Assembly (NCBI RefSeq): GCF_017742245.1
Contig: NZ_JAGHKO010000001.1
Coordinates: forward strand, 1,331,061 to 1,395,060
Reading direction: 5' to 3'
DNA length: 64,000 nucleotides
From: Niastella soli
GTDB lineage: Bacteria > Bacteroidota > Bacteroidia > Chitinophagales > Chitinophagaceae
The notes beneath the pieces were generated by a model that saw only the letters and a list, made by a program, of their open reading frames with translations, was not told the origin of the DNA and searched no databases. Each line of letters starts with the position of its first letter. Position 1 is the stretch's first letter. The position numbers and the translations under genes are program-made. Below, piece after piece: positions 53,802-60,903 of this stretch.

Positions 53802-54692
53802 TTATAGTGATGGTTTCCAGCGCGATCGAGGCTCAAAATAATTCCAGCACAACGCTGAAAGTTTTCGGGTCAACATCCAGGCTTCATTTGAGTTGTCCCA
53901 ACTCTGGTCCTTCAGATTTTTTGTTTCCACAGAAAATATATACGGACCGTGTGGCGCCATCACTAACAATATTTCACTGCGCGATGCATTTACACATCCA
54001 TTTTTTGAGGCTACAAATATATACGGTGGTATTTCCGCTATCGCTTGTTCATCGTTATAATTTCTTCCCAGCAACCTGATCATTTTTTCGCCGGCTTTTT
54101 TGCTGATCACTTCACCGTTGTAAATTTTCTCCATAAGTGTTCCCATTTCACGTGGGGTGGTTTGTGCCCAACCATATTGCTGGCGGTTGGCCTCGCGACC
54201 CGGTGTTCTTGAATTGACCCGGGTATTCACCATTCCCAATGAATCCAGAATCTGATTGATCCGGATACCGTTGCCAGCTAAACTTTGCAACCATAAACTG
54301 GCCGTGTTATCACTGGTTGTCAACATCAACATCAGAACTTTGTGCAATCCTATTTTCTCGCCATTTTTGAATGACCCGAGAATATCTTCGCCGGCGTAAT
54401 ATAATGAGTCTTTGTATTCAAGTTGCTGATGATAATCAAGTTCACCTTTTTCAATTTTATCCTGAATGCCCATTAATATGGTAACCTTTACCATACTGGC
54501 TGTGGGAAAAATAGTATCGGCGTTGAAGGTGGCTACTTTTCCGGTGTGCAGATTCTTTACGTACACCCCAATATCACCATTCAGGCCTTTTACCATTTCC
54601 TGAATTTCTTGCTCCAGCCGGTGATCGATCTTTTGGGCAGACAGGCACCCGACCATCAAAAGAAGGAAGAAGGTTACACTACATTTTTTCAT
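53802..54692 (-). CDS. Class A beta-lactamase-like serine hydrolase
   Basis: The 296-residue protein has a signal peptide, possibly with a lipobox (LLLMVGC). The serine motif is SMVK (S-x-x-K near 66-69) and SDN is present (TTSDNTASLW near 127-136). The usual KTG is replaced by KNG (VASKNGCVNASR), and no clear E166-type ExxLN is seen. So it is probably not an effective beta-lactamase; a DD-peptidase or other hydrolase is more likely. Periplasmic. Confidence 0.85.
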   Translation of the reverse strand: MKKCSVTFFLLLMVGCLSAQKIDHRLEQEIQEMVKGLNGDIGVYVKNLHTGKVATFNADTIFPTASMVKVTILMGIQDKIEKGELDYHQQLEYKDSLYYAGEDILGSFKNGEKIGLHKVLMLMLTTSDNTASLWLQSLAGNGIRINQILDSLGMVNTRVNSRTPGREANRQQYGWAQTTPREMGTLMEKIYNGEVISKKAGEKMIRLLGRNYNDEQAIAEIPPYIFVASKNGCVNASRSEILLVMAPHGPYIFSVETKNLKDQSWDNSNEAWMLTRKLSALCWNYFEPRSRWKPSL

Positions 54693-54829
54693 AATATGAT
54701 TATATTCAATAATTTCCTCATGTGTTATTATGGGTAACCGGATTCAGCGTTGCAAAGATTTGAAGAATTACTGGTTTGTCCGCTTCTTTTAATCAACTTC
54801 TAATGCTGCTTAACAACTTCGATTATCCG

Positions 54830-55402
54830 TTATCGATAGTATCCATTTCTTTCTATCTCCTCCTGCACTTTGTCGGGAACCAGATAACGGATAGATTGCC
54901 CCCGCCGGATATTATTACGAATATGTGTAGCAGAGATCTGCAACAGCGGTGCATCAAGAATATTAATAGTGGCGTTTTTGAAATTATTGATCACCTCATG
55001 ACCCGGTCGCCGGTATACATAAATAGGGCAGTGCTGCAGAATAAATTCATAGTTCTTCCATTTGGCCAGGTTTTCAAAACTGTCGCTACCCATGATAATT
55101 GCGAACTGATGGGTTGGATATTTTTCCTGTAAATACGCCAGGGTATTTACAGTATATGATGGCTGAGGTAAACGAAATTCAATATCGCTGGCTTTTAATT
55201 TTGCTTCGCCTTCAATAGCGAGTTGAACCAGATTCAGGCGATTATAGGAATTCAACAAACTGGCCGATTGTTTGAATGGATTTTGCGGCGACACCACCAA
55301 CCATATTTGATCCAGATCTGAATTCTGTAACATATAATTGGCGATGATCAAATGGCCATGATGAATGGGATTGAACGATCCGAAATATAATCCTACTTTC
55401 AT
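54830..55402 (-). CDS. nadD: Nicotinate-nucleotide adenylyltransferase
   Basis: The 190-residue enzyme makes nicotinate adenine dinucleotide in NAD synthesis. The nucleotidyltransferase signature GSFNPIHHGHL is near 8-18 and the C-terminal ISATHIRNNIRRG is near 155-167. A separate salvage pair (pnuC/nadR-like) lies at 29-31 kb. It sits between the beta-lactamase-like gene and the repeat-rich gap to feoA. Confidence 0.95.
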   Translation of the reverse strand: MKVGLYFGSFNPIHHGHLIIANYMLQNSDLDQIWLVVSPQNPFKQSASLLNSYNRLNLVQLAIEGEAKLKASDIEFRLPQPSYTVNTLAYLQEKYPTHQFAIIMGSDSFENLAKWKNYEFILQHCPIYVYRRPGHEVINNFKNATINILDAPLLQISATHIRNNIRRGQSIRYLVPDKVQEEIERNGYYR

Positions 55403-55631
55403 TGCTTGTAACTCCCGCTTTTAAGTTCCTTAATTATTTGCAAAGAAACAGATTGTCAGGTATGATCAATGATGAATAGAGAATGTTTCTAATGAAAAAA
55501 GATTACCACTCTTTTGCCTTGCATTACTCATTTGATATAGTAGCATATCATACTGAAAAGGCACTTGACTATTACTCGAGATACTAGTCTATCTCCTTTA
55601 TAATTTAGAATTTTCATCTTGATTATTCATG

Positions 55632-55718
55632 TTTGTTCCGTACATATCCCGTACCTATATAGGAACGGCATATATACGGGATATGTACGGAACAAATACG
55701 GGATATCTACGGGATATC
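55632..55718. repeat. 22-bp-arm inverted repeat plus direct repeats of TACGGGATAT
   Basis: Perfect 22-bp arms (55632-55653 and 55675-55696) surround a 21-base loop that itself contains the palindrome CCTATATAGG (55654-55663). The word TACGGGATAT appears three times in direct order (55675, 55697, 55708) and once inverted in the left arm. No T-run follows. The rest of the gap (55403-55631 and 55719-55840) shows no gene or other feature I can support. Confidence 0.75.
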
Positions 55719-55840
55719 TATATATCTCACATGAATACCAAGTGAATATCAGTAGTTATTCAATAGAATATAACTAGAGATTGCCAGGTATAAACCGTAC
55801 TCAATAAAAGGAAGAATACTTGTAAAATAAAGAGGGTGGC

Positions 55841-55869
55841 AAAAAAAAGGAACCGCCTTAAGCGATTCC
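55841..55869 (-). terminator. feoA terminator overlapping its stop codon
   Basis: GGAACCGC / GCGATTCC pairing with a 5-nt loop and eight A on the plus strand (T-run on the minus strand). The hairpin includes the feoA stop at 55858-55860. Confidence 0.7.
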
Positions 55870-56091
55870 TAATTCTTCAACAAATATGTTATCGGCTTCA
55901 TTCAATCGTAGGCTGAGATTGTAACCAGCTACTATAATTGAGATGGGATCGCCCAGGGGCGCAATCTGTTCTACTTTTACTAATTCACCCGGCACACATC
56001 CCATTTCCATTAATTTTAGAAACAGGTCGTTGTTTTCAAAAGAAAGTATCCGGGCAACGGTTCCTGTAGCTATTTCTGATAATCGTTTCAT
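55858..56091 (-). CDS. feoA: FeoA-domain protein
   Basis: The 77-residue SH3-like protein reads MKRLSEIATGTVARILSF, then LMEMGCVPGELVKVEQIAPL and GDPISIIVAGYNLSLR, typical of FeoA, the small partner of the ferrous-iron transporter FeoB. No feoB is nearby; downstream lies a repeat-rich gap. So FeoA here is alone, with the transporter elsewhere or a different role. A TACATTTG promoter word overlaps the ybeY promoter. Confidence 0.9.
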   Translation of the reverse strand: MKRLSEIATGTVARILSFENNDLFLKLMEMGCVPGELVKVEQIAPLGDPISIIVAGYNLSLRLNEADNIFVEELGIA

Positions 56092-56105
56092 AATTCAATA
56101 GACAA

Positions 56106-56119
56106 CAAATGTAGCTTTG
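56106..56119. promoter_or_regulatory. Overlapping divergent -7 boxes of feoA (TACATTTG, minus) and ybeY (TAGCTTTG, plus)
   Basis: CAAATGTAGCTTTG contains two TAnnTTTG elements sharing the TA at 56112-56113, one on each strand. The feoA ATG is 15 bases from it on the minus strand and the ybeY ATG 33 bases on the plus strand. Occupancy of one would exclude the other. Confidence 0.55.
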
Positions 56120-56151
56120 TATTAATTAATGACTGTTACGAATTTCGAAAA

Positions 56152-56601
56152 ATGCCAAATAATAATTCAACTCCCCCCATTCATTTTCATTTTCTAGAGA
56201 CCATATCTTTCACCCAGCGAACCCTGGTGAAGGAGGTGGTCCGTGACCTTTTCAAAAAGGAGAAGACTAAATTGGAACAACTGCGGTACATATTCTGTTC
56301 GGATGAATACCTTTTACAGATCAATAAGGAACACCTGAACCATAACTATTATACCGACATTATCACCTTCGACCTTTCTGAAAATCCTAAAGCTGTTACT
56401 GGTGAAATCTATATCAGTGTTGATAGGGTAAGGGACAATGCTCAGAATTATGAGGTTTCTTTCAAGCATGAACTCTTACGGGTGATCTTTCATGGCGCTT
56501 TACATTTGTGTGGGTATAAGGACAAGTCGAGCAAGGAAGAACAATTGATGAGAAAGGCTGAAGACAAATACCTGAAATACTACTTGTCAAAAACGAAATA
56601 G
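56152..56601 (+). CDS. ybeY: Endoribonuclease YbeY
   Basis: The 149-residue protein matures 16S rRNA and takes part in ribosome quality control. The metal motif HGALHLCGYKDKS near 120-132 keeps the first two His but has KDK where most bacteria have DH, a variant I also recall from other Bacteroidota. The N-terminal half has YIFCSDEYLLQINKEHLNHN near 44-63 and TDIITFDLS near 67-75. The gene faces the satellite-like tract before mnmG, its usual neighbour. Confidence 0.93.
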   Translation: MPNNNSTPPIHFHFLETISFTQRTLVKEVVRDLFKKEKTKLEQLRYIFCSDEYLLQINKEHLNHNYYTDIITFDLSENPKAVTGEIYISVDRVRDNAQNYEVSFKHELLRVIFHGALHLCGYKDKSSKEEQLMRKAEDKYLKYYLSKTK

Positions 56602-56637
56602 GATATCCCAGGTTGAATTGCTGTTTCCTGAAAGAGG

Positions 56638-56675
56638 TGAGTCAAGGTGAAATCTTCCTTGATTCATCTTTTTAA
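56638..56675 (+). terminator. Terminator after ybeY, also the first hairpin of the repeat tract
   Basis: TGAGTCAAGG / CCTTGATTCA stem with one G-T pair and a 9-nt loop, then TCTTTTT. The same TCAAGG...CCTTGA hairpin recurs in the following 215-bp units. Confidence 0.7.
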
Positions 56676-57960
56676 TTTACGGTAAGATCTAAGGGGTAGT
56701 TGACCTCTATAAAAGGTTAGTTACTTACGTTCCAAAAAGCTTCTATTCTAAGATCATCCGGGAGGGGCTTATCAAAATAGACTTCCCTTCAAAAAGGAAT
56801 CCTCACTCTTTAGTCCGGGTTTATTAAAGCGACCACCAAGTACGTTTCCAATTCAGAAGTCTTACACTTTACCCCGGTGCAAGGAACTCTACGTGTAACT
56901 CCTGCTTCTAAGGGAACCCTGACCTCCATGCAAATTACCGGGTACAAAAGCTTTTAATCTAAGAGCATTCGAAGAGTAACCTTAATAAGATAGACTCCCT
57001 TTAAAAGAAGCGCCCCCTACCTATTATGGGTTATTTAAAGTAACCTACAGTTATACCTTAATTCAAGAAGGCCCCTTAACTACATGCCTATGTAATTAGA
57101 ATGTTGCCATGGAAATTCTATTTCTAAAGGTGAGGTCAAAGTAAACCACTCTTCCTTCGAATCATGATGGAACAGGTACCCCATCCTAAAACGATCTTCA
57201 CAAGATAGACTACCTAAAAGAAGCGCTCCCTTCTTAGTCCGAGTTGTTTAAAGTGACCTATAAATATACCTTGGAATATAAGAAGGCCCATAACTATACC
57301 CCCGTGTAACCAGGATGTTCCCATGGAACTTTTGTTTCTAAAGGAGAGATCAAGGCAAAACTCCCCTTCACTAAAACCATGATGAAACAGTTACCCTCGA
57401 TAAAACAACCTACCCAAGATATACCTCACTCCAAAACAAGCGCCCCTCCATAGTCCGAGTTATTTAAAGTGACCTATAGATATAGCTTGGAATATAAGAA
57501 GGCCATAACTATACCCCAGTGTAACCAGAATATTTCCATGGAAATTCTATTTCTAAAGGTCAGGTCGAAGCAAAACCTCTTCACTCGAACCATGATGAAA
57601 CAGTTACCCTCGATAAAACAACCTACGCAAGATAGACCTCCCTTCAAAAGAAGCGCCCCTCCATAGTCCTGATTAATTATGTAACCTTCATACCCTTCAA
57701 ACTCAGAAGACCGTAAACTTACACGCCAATGTAAACAAGGATACCCCACCTGGAACTCTTGTTTCTTAATAGGGATAAGTCAAGGCAAAACCTTCCCTTG
57801 ATCGGAACCATGTAACAGAATAGTTATCATCCATAAAACAACCTTCCCGAGACAGTCCTCCTTATTTAAAGGATCCTCGTAAGTCCGAGTAATAAAGGTT
57901 ACCTCAAGTGAACCCAATAAATAAGAAGTCCTTAATCCATATACCTGTGTAACCAAGGAT

Positions 57961-57974
57961 GTTCCACGTGGAAC
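57961..57974. other. parS site, perfect GTTCCACGTGGAAC
   Basis: A 14-bp perfect palindrome identical to the core of the known Pseudomonas-type parS, the ParB-binding chromosome-partitioning site. It lies within the tandem array with flanks CAAGGAT and TTCT shared with the site at 58640. Confidence 0.85.
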
Positions 57975-58508
57975 TTCTATACTTAGAGATGAGATCAAGG
58001 CAACACCATCCCCTGCTTCGAACCACATGATAGAAAATCCAAAAAACTACCTTCAGAAGGCAGGGACCTACTTCCTAAAAATAGCCCGCTTAGTCAGAAT
58101 AATGCTAACACGAATACCTTATAAATAAGAAGTACCAATCCCTGATCCCATATAACCAGAGAAACTCCATATGGAACATCTGTATCTAAAGTTGAGGGTA
58201 GTGCAGAGGCCTTCCCTTGATTCAATCACATAATAGTATAGTTACCTGCCATAAAACAATCTTTACAAGACAGACGTACTTTATAACAAAACCCTCTTTA
58301 GACCGAGCAATTAAGTTCAACCGGAATGCTTTGTAAAGAAGAAGACCTTAAACCAATATAGCCAAGTGACCAGGGATATTCTATGTTGCCTTCTTTAACA
58401 GGACATGAGGCCAAGACAACACCTTCCTTGTTTCACCTTGTTAACTCATCAGAATATCGAAGGGAATACCTTCCCTCCATAATAGGTCTGTTACCTTTTT
58501 ACCGTCTA

Positions 58509-58533
58509 GAGGGCTAACTTAGAGTTAGCCCTC
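58509..58533. repeat. 11-bp-arm hairpin inserted in the repeat array
   Basis: GAGGGCTAACT pairs perfectly with AGTTAGCCCTC around a 3-nt loop. It has no T-run. It accounts for part of the unusual 259-base spacing of the last repeat unit. Confidence 0.7.
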
Positions 58534-58639
58534 GCATCTAAAAGAACACTATCCTATTAGTCCTAGTAATCAAGCCAACCTCTAAATACCCTTCTAAACA
58601 AAGAAGACCCTTGAAACATCCTTCTATGTAAACAAGGAT

Positions 58640-58653
58640 GTTCCACGTGGAAC
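58640..58653. other. parS site, perfect GTTCCACGTGGAAC
   Basis: Second perfect parS palindrome, 679 bases from the first, at the 3' edge of the tandem array with nearly identical flanks. Confidence 0.85.
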
Positions 58654-58783
58654 TTCTGCTCGTTATAACTAAGCTAACCTTTCAATGAAAAAGGTAAGTC
58701 CAGAACAAAAAGGAAATATAACCTCTTAAAAGGGAGACTACCTAAACTGGTTATCAATGCCAACTAGGGGCAAGACTAAATAC

Positions 58784-58810
58784 AAAAACCGCCTTGTGGC
58801 GGTTTCTTTT
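58784..58810 (-). terminator. Terminator of the membrane protein gene in the parS tract
   Basis: AAACCGCC / GGCGGTTT stem with a TTGT loop and T-rich sequence on both strands. It lies 30 bases past the stop at 58840 on the minus strand. Confidence 0.8.
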
Positions 58811-58839
58811 ATACTTAAGTAAAGTAGCAATCAAAGGTG

Positions 58840-59634
58840 TTAAGCTATGAATGCCCCTATGAGGAAATCCTTAAGGGAGTATCGCTTCCTCCAAACCATC
58901 CATAGATACAAGGCGCCCAAGATTAAAAGGACGCTTATTTCCGTAGGATCCTGGAGAGAAAAAGGAACCATTAACATAAGGAAGAACATAAAAAAGACAG
59001 GAGTAATATTGAATAACTCAATAAAGGCTATCAAAAAAGTCAAGAGGGTTATAATAACAGCAGGTCCTTTCTCATCAGGGAAGGCTGGACTACCTACTAT
59101 TCCCATGGCAAAAAAGCACATAATTAAAGGAAGCAAGAAGGTCTTTATAAATCCTCTAGGTGGTAAAACTGCTCCCACCTCAGTGCTGGAAAGTAGTTGG
59201 GAGTTGCCATATACTTCCACAGTTTCCAGTTTTAGCCGGGTCTTCTTTTTCCCCTGCACCACAAAGATCTCTGCAGGTTCCGACGGTCGAAGATTGGTAT
59301 AGGTTTCACTAAAGGATTCCACTAAACCATATTTATCATACACACTGAAGTGCATCTGGATATCAACCGTGGACTGATGCATATTCCTAAATCCAAAGCG
59401 CCAGGCAGGGAAACCCTTAATGGTCACATTACCTCTCTTATGTAAACGGACTCTTCCACTGTCCGCAACCCGGCCGGAATACCCACCATCACTCCATTCT
59501 TTTGTACGGTGTTGGTACGACTTAAACCTGGTGAATTCAATATTGGGAACCTTCAGTTTGCTCAAAATAGACGAGGGGGTTTCTTGCTTCTCAATAATAG
59601 GACCCCTTGGTCTTTGTTTAGATGTATTGGTCAT
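58840..59634 (-). CDS. Unrecognised membrane protein within the parS tract
   Basis: The 264-residue protein has a soluble N-terminal part (1-163), rich in basic residues at first (SKQRPRGP, YQHRTKEWSDGGYSGR) then beta-like (FRNMHQSTVDIQMHFSVYDK). Four membrane segments follow near 165-183, 191-210, 212-227 and 233-249, ending in basic RKRYSLKD. No family is recognised. It is the only convincing gene between ybeY and mnmG, with parS sites 187 bases downstream of its stop and about 100 bases upstream of its start. A terminator follows its stop. A role in anchoring the locus is a speculation only. Confidence 0.7.
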   Translation of the reverse strand: MTNTSKQRPRGPIIEKQETPSSILSKLKVPNIEFTRFKSYQHRTKEWSDGGYSGRVADSGRVRLHKRGNVTIKGFPAWRFGFRNMHQSTVDIQMHFSVYDKYGLVESFSETYTNLRPSEPAEIFVVQGKKKTRLKLETVEVYGNSQLLSSTEVGAVLPPRGFIKTFLLPLIMCFFAMGIVGSPAFPDEKGPAVIITLLTFLIAFIELFNITPVFFMFFLMLMVPFSLQDPTEISVLLILGALYLWMVWRKRYSLKDFLIGAFIA

Positions 59635-59735
59635 AGGGATTATATTAAACCTGACTACATTGATAAACGTATTTGTGAACCAGTATCATGCAACGTCACC
59701 ATTAAATTATTCGAAGGGTAGGGAAGAAAATCTTG

Positions 59736-59749
59736 GTTCCACGTGGAAC
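59736..59749. other. parS site, perfect GTTCCACGTGGAAC
   Basis: Third perfect palindrome, outside the tandem array and with different flanks (TCTTG and ATAG). It lies about 100 bases upstream of the membrane protein start. Confidence 0.85.
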
Positions 59750-60890
59750 ATAGTACCGTGGAAAAAAGGTAGATGACATGTTTAGGAACATTCCCTTTAA
59801 GGAAAGTAGGAGTAAGGAGGGTAAATCAAATAAGGTGGGGGGAAGAAGAGTAAAGCAGATAGCCCATACATGTCAGTTTTAGAAACAATGACTCCCATAA
59901 ATGGGTCGCACTTTGCCCAAATTCGGGGAGCCGATATGCACCCCAATACTATGACTATCAGAAAACGGTGAAAGGAAATGAAGATACTCAAAGGGGAACC
60001 AAGGGGCGTAACTCCTGGTAAAAGAGAAATGACAAACTATCCAATTATTTATAGAAGGTGGAATACCTGCATATTTACTACCCATATAGTAAAAGAGGAG
60101 AGAGAAGTAAAGACCAAAATTAAACGCCCCTTCTCCTGTTATAATTACCATTTAAAGTCCCATAACCAAACCAAGCGAAGCATCCTCCATTTGACCAAGC
60201 AGCAAAAAACAAGTAGGTAACCTTAATAGATCCATCCACAGGTTGCCAGTCAACATAGAGACATACAGTAAAAACACCAATAGCTTCAGCCAGCTTCCCT
60301 TATATAAAGATGTTTATTAAAGAGAGGAATACCTGGAAGACAGAACTTCTAAATTGAAGCATCCATTTTAAGGAAGGTTACAGATCTCATAGTTGGGAGA
60401 ATGAAGATAAAAGCTGTAGCACCTGGTTGAAATTAGAGAGGGGTATACCAGGTATATCCTAAGAAAGAAACCCCCCAAACCTCAGTACCAATTAGATTAA
60501 GTAACGATCTGACCCAGGAACACCACATCTAAACAGAAATACAAAAAGAGGAGGTAGGTCTACCAGGAAAACTTCTGTAATAGAAAAGTGAAGAATGAAA
60601 TGCCTGGCAAACACTGGAATAAAGAAGGACCACCCATAAACCTGGAAAATGCCAAACACCCAAGAGAACATCTTCAGTAAAATACAAATGGACCTTTTCA
60701 ATCCTTAAGTAAACCTGAACCCTTTAGACATCGCCGCTACTTGTAATTAGAATGGAAAATCATTTACCCAACCCTCCCAACTTGCGTCTCCTCCGGAATA
60801 AAAACCAAAAAGCTTTCTTAAACTAAACCATTAAAGTCCTTGTTTTCCCTTAGTAATATTTTTCTCTTTTTACCCCTTGATCAGCAACTT
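59750..60890. other. Gene-free, purine-rich tract before mnmG
   Basis: No protein-coding frame here has family-like composition. The plus strand is rich in AAGG, GAGG and GGAA words. Words like AGAGAGGAATACCTGG (60321), AGAGAGGGGTATACCAGG (60435) and AGAGGAGGTAGGTCTACCAGG-like (60547, with insertions) recur at about 115-base intervals, so a second, weaker repeat may exist. A TTATCCACA-like DnaA box cluster is not seen. The last 10 bases precede the mnmG promoter. Confidence 0.45.
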
Positions 60891-60891
60891 G

Positions 60892-60899
60892 TAATTTTG
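60892..60899 (+). promoter_or_regulatory. mnmG -7 box TAATTTTG
   Basis: Exact TAnnTTTG element 4 bases before the ATG at 60904, implying a leaderless mRNA and an own promoter independent of ybeY. Confidence 0.6.
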
Positions 60900-60903
60900 C
60901 ATC

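Larger units (their letters stand above)
56625..58680. repeat. Degenerate ~215-bp tandem repeats carrying parS-like palindromes
   Basis: The word AGTCCGAG and its variants recur at 56812, about 57023, 57236, 57452, 57665, 57882, 58092, 58300 and 58559 (intervals 208-217, the last 259). The word TCAAGG recurs at 57350, 57564 (variant), 57780 and 57995. Each unit starts with GTGTAACCAAGGAT-like sequence, a parS-like palindrome, TTCTGTTTCTAAAG, a TCAAGG/CCTTGA hairpin, CATAAAACAACC, AAGAAGCGCCC and AGTCCGAG. Palindromes vary: GTTCCCATGGAAC (57317), ATTTCCATGGAAAT (57532, perfect), CTCCATATGGA (58165) and the full parS at 57961 and 58640. No reading frame is conserved across units. Confidence 0.85.

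Noticed and set aside
54140-54160. parS-like TTTCACGTGGGG inside the beta-lactamase-like gene
   Set aside because: Only one half matches the palindrome and it is in coding sequence; not comparable to the perfect sites at 57.9-59.7 kb.
57469-58028. Reading frames inside the repeat array on both strands (57469-57666, 57474-57749, 57780-58028)
   Set aside because: They run across repeat units, are not conserved from unit to unit and have no protein-like composition; they are open by chance.
56625-58680. CRISPR array
   Set aside because: Units are about 215 bp, diverged throughout and without short identical repeats separated by unique spacers; no cas genes.
59797-60701. Short frames in the gene-free tract before mnmG (59797-59991, 59879-60151, 59978-60220, 60492-60701)
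   Set aside because: Low-complexity, basic or aromatic-rich translations with no family-like pattern, on conflicting strands.
59635-60903. Replication origin oriC beside mnmG
   Set aside because: I searched for TTATCCACA-like DnaA boxes and found only weak partial matches such as TCCATCCACA at 60229; no cluster and no dnaA nearby.
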